Assembly: GCF_051175565.1 (NCBI RefSeq) | Contig: NZ_CP195105.1 | Location: 2,728,001 to 2,792,000, forward strand | Reading direction: 5' to 3' | Source of the DNA: Daejeonia sp002484105 | Lineage (GTDB): Bacteria; Bacteroidota; Bacteroidia; Flavobacteriales; Weeksellaceae | Length of the DNA: 64,000 nt | The notes under the pieces: model-generated | The model's input: the letters and a program-made list of their open reading frames with translations, nothing else | What the model was told of the DNA's origin: nothing | Database searches by the model: none | Program-made: the position numbers and the translations under genes | Part shown: piece after piece, positions 25,414 to 35,614 of the stretch | How positions within the stretch are numbered: position 1 is the stretch's first letter | How the letters are laid out: the number at the start of each line of letters is the position of its first letter

Positions 25414-28400
25414 ATGCTTACGAAAATTATAGCGTTTTCCGTGAGGAATAAACTCATTATAGCATTACTGATTCTTGGTTTAATCGGCATTGGCTCTTAT
25501 CAGGTAAGCAAATTACCGATTGATGCTGTGCCGGACATTACCAATAATCAGGTGCAAGTTATTACTATTGCTCCGTCTTTTGGAGCAACCGATATAGAAC
25601 GTCTGGTCACTTTCCCAATAGAGCAGGCAAATTCCAATATTTCCGGACTCAAAGAAATTCGGAGTTTCTCCCGTTTCGGATTGTCTTTGGTTACCATTGT
25701 TTTTGATGATGGGATAGATATTTATTGGGCAAGACAACAAGTTGCAGAACGTTTGCAACAGGTACAGTCGGAGATTCCGCAAGGTATCGGGACACCGCAA
25801 TTAGGGCCGATTTCTACCGGTTTGGGCGAAATATACCAATATGTAGTTCGTCCGAAAAAAGGATTTGAACAGAAATATGATATTACAGAACTCCGAACCA
25901 TTCAGGATTGGATTGTTCGTAGACAATTGCTTCAGGTAAAAGGTGTGGCAGAAGTCAGCAGTTTTGGGGGCAAACTAAAGCAGTATGAAATTGCCGTAAA
26001 TCCCGATAAACTAAACGCATACGGCATTACCATCAATGATGTTTTTGATGCACTGAATGCCAATAATCAGAACACCGGCGGTGCTTATATCGAAAAAGGG
26101 CCAACTGTTCTCTACATTCGGAGTGAAGGTTTGGTGGGCAATATTGAGGATATTCAAAACATTTCCATTACCAATAAAAACAACGATGTACCGCTGTTTA
26201 TCCGAGATGTAGCTGATGTCAAAATTGGTTTTGCCACCCGTTACGGAGCGATGACTTACAACGATCAGGGCGAAGTTTCCGGTGCGGTGGTAATGATGCT
26301 GAAAGGAGCCAATAGCAGTCAGGTCATCAAAGATGTAAAAGCCAAAGTGGCTCAAATCCAGAAAACCCTGCCCGAAGGCGTGGTGATAGAACCCTTTCTT
26401 GACCGTACCAAAATGGTGAATAACGCCATCAGCACGGTTGAGAGAAACCTTCTGGAAGGTGCTCTAATCGTGGTGTTTGTCCTCGTTTTATTTCTCGGAA
26501 ATTTCAGAGCCGGCTTACTCGTGGCTTCGGTGATTCCATTGGCAATGCTTTTTGCCATTTGTATGATGAACCTTTTCGGTGTGAGCGGCAATCTGATGAG
26601 TTTAGGCGCACTGGATTTTGGATTAATCATCGACGGAGCGGTCATTATCGTGGAAGCCGTCCTGCATCAACTGGCACTCAATCCCAAGTTCAGGAACCTG
26701 CTGAAAATTCCGTCCAATGATATGGACAGTGTGGTCACAGAATCTGCCGGAAGAATGATGAACAGTGCGGTTTTCGGACAAATTATCATCTTCATTGTAT
26801 ATATTCCGATCCTAACATTGCAAGGCATCGAAGGGAAAATGTTCCGCCCGATGGCAGAAACGGTGGCGTTTGCATTATTAGGTGCATTTCTGCTTTCCCT
26901 AACTTACATTCCGATGATGAGTTCGATTTTGTTGAAAAAAAGAAGTTTAAAACCTTCGTGGTCGGACAGGGTAATGAAGAAAGTGGAAGCACTTTATTTA
27001 AAAACTTTGCTGAAAGTTTTACGCATTCCGAAAACCATTTTTGCAATCATCACCGTATTGTTCATCACGGCAATAATTCTGCTCAGCAGAATGGGTGGCG
27101 AATTTATTCCGTCTTTGGAAGAAGGTGATTTTGCGGTGGATACCCGCGTTTTACCGGGCAGCAACCTTACCACCACGATTGAAAGTACGCAAAAAGCGGC
27201 CCATATCTTAAAAACCCGCTTCCCCGAAGTGGAAAAAGTGGTCACCAAAATCGGAAGTGGAGAAGTGCCAACTGATCCGATGCCGATGGATGCTTCGGAT
27301 ATGATGGTCATTCTGAAAGACAAAAAAGAATGGACTTCTTCCAAAACATTTCCTGAGTTATCAGAAAAAATGAGCAAAGCTCTGGAAGATGTGCCAGGTA
27401 TTACGGTCGGTTTTCAGTATCCGGTGGCGATGCGTTTTAATGAACTGATGACCGGTGCAAGACAAGATGTGGTCATTAAAATCTTTGGAGACAATCTTGA
27501 TTCTTTGGTGCAAAATGCCAACCAACTCGGTAAAATCATTGAAACGGTAAAAGGAACGCAAAACCTTTATATAGAGCCGGTTTCCGGGCTTCCGCAGGTA
27601 GTGGTAAAATACAATCGTCCCGTGATTGCTCAGTATCATCTTTCTGTTGCAGATGTCAATCGTGTGATTAATACCGCTTTTGCCGGACAGAGTACAGGTT
27701 TGGTTTTTGAGGGTGAAAAACGCTTTGATATGGTAGTACGCCTGAATGCCAGTGACCGAAAAAACATCAATGATATTCAAAACCTATTGGTTCCAACACC
27801 TGCGGGCAATCAAATCCCGCTCAATCAGCTGGCAACCGTAGATGTGGTGGAAGGTCCTAATCAAATTCAGCGGGAAAATGCACAACGCCGGATTGTCGTC
27901 GGCTTCAACATTAAAGACCGTGATGTGCAAAGCATTGTGGAAGAATTGCAGCAAAAAGTGGACAAGGAAATTAAACTTCCGGCTGGCTATTCCATTACGT
28001 ATGGCGGTTCTTTTGAAAATCTGAACAACGCCAAACAACGGTTGATGATTGCCGTTCCGCTAGCATTGGCATTGATATTTGTATTGTTGTTTATGGCATT
28101 CAAATCTATAAAAGAAAGTTTGCTGATTTACACGGCAATTCCACTTTCCATTATTGGTGGAGTGTTTTTGCTGGCTATTCGTGGAATGCCTTTCAGCATC
28201 AGTGCTGCCGTTGGTTTTATCGCTCTTTTTGGAGTTGCAGTTTTAAACGGAATTGTTTTGATTTCAGAATTTAACAGATTGTACAAATCCGGTATTAAAA
28301 ACATTGTAAGAATTGTGATTGATGGCGGCGAAAGTCGTTTGCGTCCGGTGTTGATGACGGCAGCCGTTGCCTCTCTTGGTTTTATCCCGATGGCACTCAG

Positions 28401-29754
28401 CAATGGTGCCGGAGCAGAAGTACAACGGCCTTTGGCAACCGTGGTAATTGGCGGATTGATGTTGGCAACATTACTCACACTTTTTGTCCTTCCACTTTTA
28501 TATGTCAACATCGAAAATGGATTTAAAATGAAAAAACCAAAAAACAAACATATCGCCTCCGTTCTATTGATTCTACTGCTGTTTTCAGGAATAAAAATGA
28601 AAGCACAAACCGTAATTTCTTTGGATGAAGCCGTGCAAACAGCGTTGCAAAACAACCGCAACCTGAAAAATGAAAAACTGCGTTCGGATTATGCCAAAGC
28701 ATTAATAAAAACGTCCAACGCAGAGATACCACAAGCCGGAATTACTGTAGATTACGGACAAATCAACAGCGCATACAACGATATGAAATTCGGGATTTCG
28801 CAGAGCATCGCTTTTCCGACTGTGTATAAAAAACAAAAAAGCTTGTATACTGAAGAATGGAAAAAAAGCCAGTTAAATGTTTCGCTTAAAGAATTTGAAC
28901 TGAAAAAAGCCGTCAGCCAAAGTTATTTCCAGATGGTGTATTGGAAAGACAAAGAAAAACTGCTGAATGAAACGTTGCAACTGTACACCCAATTTTTAGA
29001 CAAAGCCAATTTGCGTTTGAAAGCCGGAGAAAGCAATATTCTGGAAAAAACAACAGCTTCCAACCAAAAATCAGCGATTGAGATTCAGTTGAAACAGGTG
29101 CGACAGGAAATAAAAACCTTGCAGTTGCAGTTCAGTTGGTTGCTCAATTCCGAAACGGAATATCTTCCTTTGGAAAATTCCAAACCGGTTATTTTGCTTC
29201 AGGGAAATGCTTCGCATCCGTTGCTAAATGTATTGGAACAACAAAAAACCGTTGCCGGCAAACAAACCGAAGTGGAAAAATCTAAACTTCTCCCTACTTT
29301 GCAAATCGGTTATAATCTCAATTCATTTAAAGGTATTGGTCCTGATGATAAATTGTATTCTGCTACGCCACAGTTTCATTCGGTGATGGTAGGTGTGGGC
29401 ATTCCAATATTTTCCGGCGGACAAAAGGCAAGAATTAACGCTTCTAAAGTGGCGGAAAGTATTGCGGAAAACGATTGGCACAATACGGAATTTGCGTTAG
29501 AAAAAAAACGGCAACAGCTGAAGCAAATGTACCAAACGAACCTCGAAATCGTCAACCGCTACGAAACTGCTGAGCTGAAAAATGCGGACATTATTACCCA
29601 AACAGCACAGCAACAATTCGTTAACGGAGAAATCAATTATCTGGAATTTGTAATGCTCGTCAATCAGGCAGTTTTGCTAAAAAGCAATTATGCAGATGCC
29701 TTGTTAAAACTGAACGAAAGCGTGGTTGAACTGAATTACATCACACTTCAATAG
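25414..29754 (+). CDS. CzcA/CusA-family heavy-metal RND pump fused to a TolC-like outer-membrane factor
   Basis: Residues 1 to about 1040 are a heavy-metal RND transporter: N-terminal TM1 with LPIDAVPDITNNQVQV, the TM4 proton-relay Asp in LGALDFGLIIDGAVIIVE, and a second pore-domain and TM7-12 half. From about residue 1060 a signal-like stretch leads into an outer-membrane efflux (OEP) domain (ISLDEAVQTALQNN; amphipathic helices to the end). The 1446-aa fusion of the CusA-like and CusC-like parts is a pattern known in Bacteroidetes. With the adaptor downstream it would form a full export channel across both membranes. The metal (Cu, Ag, Zn, Co or Cd) cannot be determined. Confidence 0.93.
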   Translation: MLTKIIAFSVRNKLIIALLILGLIGIGSYQVSKLPIDAVPDITNNQVQVITIAPSFGATDIERLVTFPIEQANSNISGLKEIRSFSRFGLSLVTIVFDDGIDIYWARQQVAERLQQVQSEIPQGIGTPQLGPISTGLGEIYQYVVRPKKGFEQKYDITELRTIQDWIVRRQLLQVKGVAEVSSFGGKLKQYEIAVNPDKLNAYGITINDVFDALNANNQNTGGAYIEKGPTVLYIRSEGLVGNIEDIQNISITNKNNDVPLFIRDVADVKIGFATRYGAMTYNDQGEVSGAVVMMLKGANSSQVIKDVKAKVAQIQKTLPEGVVIEPFLDRTKMVNNAISTVERNLLEGALIVVFVLVLFLGNFRAGLLVASVIPLAMLFAICMMNLFGVSGNLMSLGALDFGLIIDGAVIIVEAVLHQLALNPKFRNLLKIPSNDMDSVVTESAGRMMNSAVFGQIIIFIVYIPILTLQGIEGKMFRPMAETVAFALLGAFLLSLTYIPMMSSILLKKRSLKPSWSDRVMKKVEALYLKTLLKVLRIPKTIFAIITVLFITAIILLSRMGGEFIPSLEEGDFAVDTRVLPGSNLTTTIESTQKAAHILKTRFPEVEKVVTKIGSGEVPTDPMPMDASDMMVILKDKKEWTSSKTFPELSEKMSKALEDVPGITVGFQYPVAMRFNELMTGARQDVVIKIFGDNLDSLVQNANQLGKIIETVKGTQNLYIEPVSGLPQVVVKYNRPVIAQYHLSVADVNRVINTAFAGQSTGLVFEGEKRFDMVVRLNASDRKNINDIQNLLVPTPAGNQIPLNQLATVDVVEGPNQIQRENAQRRIVVGFNIKDRDVQSIVEELQQKVDKEIKLPAGYSITYGGSFENLNNAKQRLMIAVPLALALIFVLLFMAFKSIKESLLIYTAIPLSIIGGVFLLAIRGMPFSISAAVGFIALFGVAVLNGIVLISEFNRLYKSGIKNIVRIVIDGGESRLRPVLMTAAVASLGFIPMALSNGAGAEVQRPLATVVIGGLMLATLLTLFVLPLLYVNIENGFKMKKPKNKHIASVLLILLLFSGIKMKAQTVISLDEAVQTALQNNRNLKNEKLRSDYAKALIKTSNAEIPQAGITVDYGQINSAYNDMKFGISQSIAFPTVYKKQKSLYTEEWKKSQLNVSLKEFELKKAVSQSYFQMVYWKDKEKLLNETLQLYTQFLDKANLRLKAGESNILEKTTASNQKSAIEIQLKQVRQEIKTLQLQFSWLLNSETEYLPLENSKPVILLQGNASHPLLNVLEQQKTVAGKQTEVEKSKLLPTLQIGYNLNSFKGIGPDDKLYSATPQFHSVMVGVGIPIFSGGQKARINASKVAESIAENDWHNTEFALEKKRQQLKQMYQTNLEIVNRYETAELKNADIITQTAQQQFVNGEINYLEFVMLVNQAVLLKSNYADALLKLNESVVELNYITLQ

Positions 29755-29820
29755 TTGATGAACAGACGATTTTAAACCGCAAACAAAATTTTTCAAATCA
29801 ATATATAATTAGACAAGAAA

Positions 29821-30978
29821 ATGAAAATATTAAAATTATACGGTTCTTATTTTTTGGTTCTGATGGTGCTGCTTTCCGCAGTTCAATGCCAACAAAAACA
29901 AGAAACCACTGCCACCAAAACGGCCAATCCGAAAGACGAAAACACGGTTACTTTCACCGATGCACAGTTACGCAATGCCCCCATTGAAACCACAGAACTG
30001 TCGATGCAGCATATTTCCACCGTATTGAAACTAAACGGGAAAATTGATGTACCACCACAAAATCTGGTTTCCGTAAGTACACCGCTGGGCGGCTATCTGA
30101 AAAGCACCCGCCTTTTGCCTGGGATGAAAGTTGCTAAAGGTCAGGTAATTGCCGTTATCGAAAATCCGCAGTTTGTACAGTTGCAGCAGGATTATCTGAT
30201 GGCAAAATCCAAATATCACTTTGCCCAACTGGATTATAACCGACAAAATAAGCTCAACCAAAGCCAGGCAAGTAGTGATAAAGTGATGCAGCAGGCACAA
30301 TCCGAAATGAACAGTCAGCAGATTCTGATGAATTCCATCGCTCAGCAACTGAAGTTGGTCAATATAAATCCGGCTAAAATATCTGCCGGAAATATTCAGC
30401 GGAGCGTGCCAGTTTACAGCACCATCAACGGTTTTGTGAGTAAGGTGAACGTGAATATCGGCAAATATGTAACGCCTTCGGATGTGCTGTTTGAACTCAT
30501 CAATCCATCAGATATTCACCTCAATTTAAAAGTGTATGAAAAGGATTTGGAAATGCTGAAAACCGGGCAACGGATTGTGGCTTATACCAATGTAGATCCT
30601 TCAAAAAAATATGCCGGCGAAATTTTGCTGACAAGTAAAGATGTGGACGGAAGTGGCATTGCCGATGTGCATTGTCATTTTGAAAAATACGATCCGGCAC
30701 TCATTCCCGGAATGTATATGAATGCCGAAGTGGAAACCGAAAATTCCTTTGCCAACGCCATTCCCGAAGAAAGTGTGGTGGATTTTGAAGGGAAAAACTT
30801 TGTTTTTGTAGAAACAGGAAAACAAACCTGGAAGATGGTACCGGTCACATTGGGAGTTTCCGAAAATGGGTATGTTGAAATCCTCAACTTTGCTGATTTT
30901 AAAGGCAAGAAAATCGTATCCAAAAACGCCTATACCTTATTAATGAAACTTAAAAATACCAGTGAAGATGATGAATAA
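29821..30978 (+). CDS. RND efflux periplasmic adaptor (CusB/CzcB-like membrane fusion protein)
   Basis: This links the inner-membrane pump and the outer-membrane factor. It has a signal peptide with probable lipobox (LLSAVQC, Cys 24). A barrel-sandwich/lipoyl half follows (GGYLKSTRLLPGMKVAKGQV), then a helical hairpin of about 80 residues. The second lipoyl half (TINGFVSKVNVNIGKYV) and a beta-barrel/membrane-proximal domain complete it. At 385 aa the length is typical. It lies 66 bp after the pump gene in the same operon. Confidence 0.92.
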   Translation: MKILKLYGSYFLVLMVLLSAVQCQQKQETTATKTANPKDENTVTFTDAQLRNAPIETTELSMQHISTVLKLNGKIDVPPQNLVSVSTPLGGYLKSTRLLPGMKVAKGQVIAVIENPQFVQLQQDYLMAKSKYHFAQLDYNRQNKLNQSQASSDKVMQQAQSEMNSQQILMNSIAQQLKLVNINPAKISAGNIQRSVPVYSTINGFVSKVNVNIGKYVTPSDVLFELINPSDIHLNLKVYEKDLEMLKTGQRIVAYTNVDPSKKYAGEILLTSKDVDGSGIADVHCHFEKYDPALIPGMYMNAEVETENSFANAIPEESVVDFEGKNFVFVETGKQTWKMVPVTLGVSENGYVEILNFADFKGKKIVSKNAYTLLMKLKNTSEDDE

Positions 30979-31013
30979 CAGTCAGATAAAATCTGATATA
31001 AAAATTTAAAACA

Positions 31014-31583
31014 ATGAAAAATTCAACAAAAATATTTACCCCGCTTCATCGTGGTTTACACTGGGGCACAGCTCTACTAATGACGGTTTTGTTTATCACC
31101 GGATTTCTCCGGATGAACTGGATGGGAAAACGAACTATTCTTGCCGCTATTGATAAAAATATGCAAGATGTGGAATTAACCAAAGAACAAACCATCGGAA
31201 CGGTAAAAAGCATTATGCATCCAATGTGGCAATGGCATGAATATGCAGCCTATATTTTCTTCTTTATACTATTTGTAAGAATTGTGTATATGCTGATAAA
31301 AGGCATCCGTTTTCCAAATCCATTTTCTCCAAAAATAACAATAAAAGAACGGTTGCAAGGGATTACATATTTGTTATTTTACCTCTTTGTAGTTGTATCT
31401 TCAATTACAGGTGCTTATCTGAAATGGTGGGAAGGTGACCTAAAAGATACGATGGAAATCATCCATAAATGGGCAATTTATTGGTTCCCTATTTTTATCA
31501 TTCTGCATTTTGGTGGTATTTGGTTCGCTGAAAAATACGAAAAGAAAGGTATCACATCCAAAATGATTGGAGGAGAAAATTAA
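31014..31583 (+). CDS. Cytochrome b561-type membrane protein
   Basis: 189 aa with four predicted membrane helices and histidines placed as haem ligands: HRGLHW in the first helix, WHEYAAYIFF in the second, HKWAIYW and HFGGIW at the end. Such b-type cytochromes pass electrons within the inner membrane. In this operon it might reduce a metal ion or serve an accessory redox role, which is inference from position only. It follows the adaptor gene by 35 bp. Confidence 0.8.
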   Translation: MKNSTKIFTPLHRGLHWGTALLMTVLFITGFLRMNWMGKRTILAAIDKNMQDVELTKEQTIGTVKSIMHPMWQWHEYAAYIFFFILFVRIVYMLIKGIRFPNPFSPKITIKERLQGITYLLFYLFVVVSSITGAYLKWWEGDLKDTMEIIHKWAIYWFPIFIILHFGGIWFAEKYEKKGITSKMIGGEN

Positions 31584-31601
31584 TCAATAAAACATAACGA
31601 A

Positions 31602-32363
31602 ATGAAAAGAATACTTTTGTTAACATTGGTATGCTCTTACCAATGGAGCATAGCTCAGGCAAATAAATCGCAGCAGGTAAACAGACCTGCTGTAGATTCT
31701 GTGTCTGTATATCAGTTCAAGTACAAAAAACTAATTATTCCTTCGGTTTTTATAAGTTACGGAATTCTAAGTTTGGTTTCAGATGATTTAAAACAATTGA
31801 ACAATTCAACAAGATATGAGATAAGTGAGCATAAACCAGATAAAATAAAACTTGACAACTATACCCAGTATGTACCAGCAGTAATGGTATATGGATTAAA
31901 TGCTATCGGGCTTAAAGGAAAACATAACCTGAAAGATAGAAGCGTTATTTTAGGAACATCTCTGTTGATTTCAAGTGCGATCGTATTACCGACAAAACAT
32001 TTGGTAAAGGAAGAGCGTCCGGATGGTTCTAATAGCCTATCATTTCCTTCCGGGCATACAGCATTTGCGTTTGCAACAGCACAGTTTATGTTCCGTGAAT
32101 ATCAGGATGAAAATATTTGGTTAAGTTTGTCTGGTTATCCAATTGCTGTTTTTACGGGAGTTTATCGCATTTTGAATGATAAACATTGGGTGGGTGATGT
32201 GGTTGCAGGTGCCGGTATTGGAATTCTCTCCACAGAAGTTGCCTATTGGTTGTTCCCAAAAGTTAGTAAATTATTTTCAAAAGAGCATAGCAAAAATAGT
32301 GCTCTTGTATATCCGTTTTATCAAAATAAAACAATGGGATTAGGTTTGTCTTTAAACTTTTAA
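31602..32363 (+). CDS. PAP2-family phosphatase
   Basis: Membrane-associated acid phosphatase, 253 aa with a signal-like N-terminus. All three family motifs are present: K-(6)-RP in KHLVKEERP, PSGH in FPSGHTAFAF, and R-(5)-H-(3)-D in RILNDKHWVGDVVAG. The substrate may be a lipid phosphate such as undecaprenyl pyrophosphate or lipid A phosphate, but cannot be told. Before the IS insertion its stop lay about 10 bp from the P-type ATPase start, so it belongs to the same operon. Confidence 0.88.
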   Translation: MKRILLLTLVCSYQWSIAQANKSQQVNRPAVDSVSVYQFKYKKLIIPSVFISYGILSLVSDDLKQLNNSTRYEISEHKPDKIKLDNYTQYVPAVMVYGLNAIGLKGKHNLKDRSVILGTSLLISSAIVLPTKHLVKEERPDGSNSLSFPSGHTAFAFATAQFMFREYQDENIWLSLSGYPIAVFTGVYRILNDKHWVGDVVAGAGIGILSTEVAYWLFPKVSKLFSKEHSKNSALVYPFYQNKTMGLGLSLNF

Positions 32364-32366
32364 AAT

Positions 32367-33755
32367 CATCCTTGTCCGATAAACAATAAATTATTGATTT
32401 TTAAAATTTTAACTAACTAACTAAATATCAGTTGTTTAATCTTTATAAATTAGCTATATTTTAAAAACAAGCTACCAATCAAAAGACAATTGATTGCCGT
32501 CGTCTCGGTCAATGACCCAGTCTTTTTCGGGGTTTTCTAAAAATTTCATTAGGTTGATATAATTGAACAAATGGATTTTGCAAAAACTTACCAAATTGGA
32601 AAATGCCCAATTGCGTTTCAATTTCTTTTTGATGACAGATAGGAGTAAATTAACGATTAACACGCAATAAATCTGCATTTTGATGGCGTTTTCGTTATCT
32701 CCCAAGAAGTATTTGAGCGGAAAGTTCTGTTTCAGCTGCTTGAACAACAGCTCAATCTGCCATCTGACTTTGTAAAGTGCCGCTATTAAATCGGCTCTCA
32801 TATCAAACAAATTGGTCAAAAATTCAAATTTTCTTTTGTTGTCACGGTCGTAGAAAACCACTTTCCTTAGCCTTAATTTCGAGATTTCTTTAGCCTTTTT
32901 CACTTCAACTTCGATAATCTCGTCTTTTAAAACGCCGCTGTGAATATGCTCTGCGATGTCTAATGCTTCAATATTGAAGTACGAAGCATTGTCTTTTATT
33001 CGGGTTACAAAACCTGTTTTGTGATCGGTAAAACGCTCGAAAGCCTTGTAATCATTATATCCTTTGTCGAAAACATACACCGTGTTTTCATCGTATTTTA
33101 GTTTGTCTAAAAACTCGTGGTCGTGTTTTTTGGCTTCGCTGAACCAAACTAAACTGGGAACGACTTCATCAGCATTAACCACTGTATGAACCTTTATTCC
33201 ACCTTTCTTTTTGCCTGTTTTCGGGTTTCTGCCAACACCTTCCAAAATATCTTTAAACAAGCTGATTGTGGTGCTGTCAAAAATTTTTACCTGCTTTTTA
33301 ATCACCTCTTTAATCCGGCTGTCCGATAAAAAACCGCCATATTGTTTGAGCAATGCATGATAAATATTTTCAAAAACCAAAACATCTCTTTTCTTGTTGG
33401 CATCCGACAAAGTACTTCTTTTCGGAATATGATTTAATTGAAAACCTGCTGTTTTACCCGATAAACCAAGCATCGCTCCCGATATTTCACGCAGTGATGT
33501 ACATTTTGAAAACGAACAAAACAGCATACTTATCAAATGGTCTTTGGTCTTAAAACGCTTTGTATAGCGGTCTGAATCGCATTTTTTAACTTCCTTTCTG
33601 ATCAGTGAATCTTCAATTAATGAAATCAGCTGTCCGAAAACAGATTTTGTCGAAAAATGATTACTTTTACTCATTGTAGTTTGCTGTGTCAGAACTTCAA
33701 ACTTACTAAAAAGAAGAGTAGCCAAAAATGGCTACTCTTTTATCGGACAACAATG
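32367..33755 (-). mobile_element. Complete IS4-family insertion sequence (copy 2)
   Basis: Terminal repeats are CATCCTTGTCCGATAAA (left) and, read inward on the other strand, CATTGTTGTCCGATAAA (right). The 9-bp direct repeat TTTTAAAAT flanks it at 32358-32366 and 33756-33764. It is inserted exactly between the PAP2 gene and the P-type ATPase gene, against the direction of the operon. An isoform lies at 8491. Confidence 0.92.
32472..33674 (-). CDS. IS4-family transposase (400 aa)
   Basis: Full-length DDE transposase starting MSKSNHFSTKSVFGQ; the frame extends 17 codons further upstream to 33725, but the shorter start is more likely. DDE residues lie in FDSTTISLF, VFDKGYNDY and YKVRWQIELLFKQLK. 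It is close to the truncated copy at 8591 but differs at numerous residues (for example EFLDKLKYDEN against QFLEKLQCDEN). It is likely active. Confidence 0.93.
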   Translation of the reverse strand: MSKSNHFSTKSVFGQLISLIEDSLIRKEVKKCDSDRYTKRFKTKDHLISMLFCSFSKCTSLREISGAMLGLSGKTAGFQLNHIPKRSTLSDANKKRDVLVFENIYHALLKQYGGFLSDSRIKEVIKKQVKIFDSTTISLFKDILEGVGRNPKTGKKKGGIKVHTVVNADEVVPSLVWFSEAKKHDHEFLDKLKYDENTVYVFDKGYNDYKAFERFTDHKTGFVTRIKDNASYFNIEALDIAEHIHSGVLKDEIIEVEVKKAKEISKLRLRKVVFYDRDNKRKFEFLTNLFDMRADLIAALYKVRWQIELLFKQLKQNFPLKYFLGDNENAIKMQIYCVLIVNLLLSVIKKKLKRNWAFSNLVSFCKIHLFNYINLMKFLENPEKDWVIDRDDGNQLSFDW

Positions 33756-33771
33756 TTTTAAAATTATAAAA

Positions 33772-35565
33772 ATGAAAAATATATTTAAATTCATTATCGT
33801 TCTCAGCATTGCCGTAGTGGCACTTGTGCTGGAATTTATTCTGAAAGAACCGTATTATGCTAAAATCTTAATTACCGCAACAGGCATTTTGATGTCCATT
33901 GTTCTTCTGAAAGGAATGATCGACGTGCTTCGTTCCGGGAATTTTGGAGTGGATATTTTGGCGATTTCTGCCATTGCAGCAACCTTAGCCGTTGGTAATT
34001 ACTGGGCGGCACTCATTATCCTGATTATGATTACCGGCGGCGATTCGTTGGAAGATTATGCTCAGAAAAAAGCCCGGAAAGATTTAAAATCACTACTCGA
34101 TAACACCCCTCGAATTGCCCATAAAAAAACAGGTGACGATTTGGAAGATGTTCCTGTGGATGACATTAAAATCGGCGACATCATCATCGTAAAACCCAAA
34201 GAAATTATTCCCGTGGACGGAATTTTACGGAGTGAAGAGGTGCTGCTGGATGAATCTTCGCTTACGGGTGAATCCAAACCAGTCAACAAAACAAAAGGAA
34301 ACAGCCTATGGTCGGGTTCGGTGAATGGTTCGGGAGCCATTACAATTCAGGTTTCCAAACTCGCCAAAGACAGCCAGTACCAGCAACTCGTACAGTTGGT
34401 ACATAATTCCGAAAAAGAGCCGGCACATTTTGTGCGAATGGCAGATCGGTACGCTTTGCCTTTTACCATCGTTGCCTTTTTGATTGCCGGAATTGCTTAT
34501 TTGATTACCAAAGATCCTAATCGAATTGCCGAAGTTTTGGTGGTAGCTTCGCCCTGCCCATTAATTCTTGCGGCTCCCATTGCCTTGATTGCAGGGATGA
34601 GCCGTTCCAGCAGAAATGGCGTGGTGATAAAATCCGGAACCGTCATCGAAAAGCTGGACAGAATGAAAGCTATCGCCTTCGATAAAACCGGAACTTTAAC
34701 CAAAGGCGATCTTACTTTGGAGGACATTATCCCGGAAAATTCTTATTCGCAGGATGAACTGGTTGATTTTGTAGCTAGCGTGGAACAGCAATCTTCCCAC
34801 GTTTTGGCGGTTTCGGTGATGAAATATATCGGCGATAAAACGATTCCTCTGGCAACAGATTTAAAGGAAATAGAAGGAAATGGCATTGAAGGAAAAGTTG
34901 ATGGCAAACTGGTGAAAGTGGGTAAACTGAATTTTGTAACGACCGAACCCATTTCAATTAAAACGGAAAAAACCTCGTTGTTTGTTTCGGTGAATGACAA
35001 ATATGCAGGGGAAATCACCTTTACCGATGAAGTGCGTCCCGAAGCCCGGCAAACCATTGCCCAATTAATAAAAATGGGTATCCAAAAAATTATGATGATT
35101 TCCGGCGACAAGCAAAATATTTCTGAAAACATTGCCAAAGAAATTGGCATTACGGAAGTACACGGTGGCTGTTTGCCCGAAGACAAACTGAAAATCCTGA
35201 AAAGCATGCCCGGCGAATTTCGTCCGGTTGTAATGGTGGGTGATGGGGTGAACGATGCACCGTCGTTAACCGTTGCCGATGTAGGCATTGCGATGGGTGC
35301 TAAAGGATCGAGTGCCGCGAGCGATTCGGCAGATGTGGTGATTTTAAGAGACAATCTGCAAAAAGTGAGTGATACCATTCTCATTTCCAAAGAAACAATG
35401 AAGATTGCCCGTCAATCTGTTTTCATTGGCATTGCCGTTTGTACCGTGCTGATGCTGATTGCCGCTTTTGGCATTTTACCTGCATTAATTGGAGCCGGAT
35501 TGCAGGAAGTGGTGGATGTGATTTCCATTACCTCTGCATTAAGGGCATTGAAGGATCGGAAATAG
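33772..35565 (+). CDS. P1B-type heavy-metal-translocating ATPase with SPC motif
   Basis: ATP-driven metal export through the inner membrane. The 597-aa protein has no N-terminal metal-binding domain. It shows the actuator motif DESSLTGES, the metal-site motif ASPCPLILA in the sixth helix (SPC, not the CPC of Cu/Zn pumps), the phosphorylated Asp in DKTGTLTKG, and hinge GDGVNDAP. The C-terminus has LQEVVDVISITSALRAL in place of the HEGxT of CoaT-type pumps. SPC pumps are linked to Co, Zn, Fe or Mn. Its upstream region is now the IS end, 16 bp from the ATG, so it may have lost operon transcription. Confidence 0.92.
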   Translation: MKNIFKFIIVLSIAVVALVLEFILKEPYYAKILITATGILMSIVLLKGMIDVLRSGNFGVDILAISAIAATLAVGNYWAALIILIMITGGDSLEDYAQKKARKDLKSLLDNTPRIAHKKTGDDLEDVPVDDIKIGDIIIVKPKEIIPVDGILRSEEVLLDESSLTGESKPVNKTKGNSLWSGSVNGSGAITIQVSKLAKDSQYQQLVQLVHNSEKEPAHFVRMADRYALPFTIVAFLIAGIAYLITKDPNRIAEVLVVASPCPLILAAPIALIAGMSRSSRNGVVIKSGTVIEKLDRMKAIAFDKTGTLTKGDLTLEDIIPENSYSQDELVDFVASVEQQSSHVLAVSVMKYIGDKTIPLATDLKEIEGNGIEGKVDGKLVKVGKLNFVTTEPISIKTEKTSLFVSVNDKYAGEITFTDEVRPEARQTIAQLIKMGIQKIMMISGDKQNISENIAKEIGITEVHGGCLPEDKLKILKSMPGEFRPVVMVGDGVNDAPSLTVADVGIAMGAKGSSAASDSADVVILRDNLQKVSDTILISKETMKIARQSVFIGIAVCTVLMLIAAFGILPALIGAGLQEVVDVISITSALRALKDRK

Positions 35566-35614
35566 GCATACTCAGGATCATGATATCAAACAAAAATTTT
35601 TAAGGTAATAAATT

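Noticed and set aside
8491..33755. Composite transposon made of the two similar IS4 copies in direct orientation around 24 kb
   Set aside because: The copies are isoforms with many differences, the first lacks one end, and the second has its own 9-bp target duplication, which shows independent insertion.
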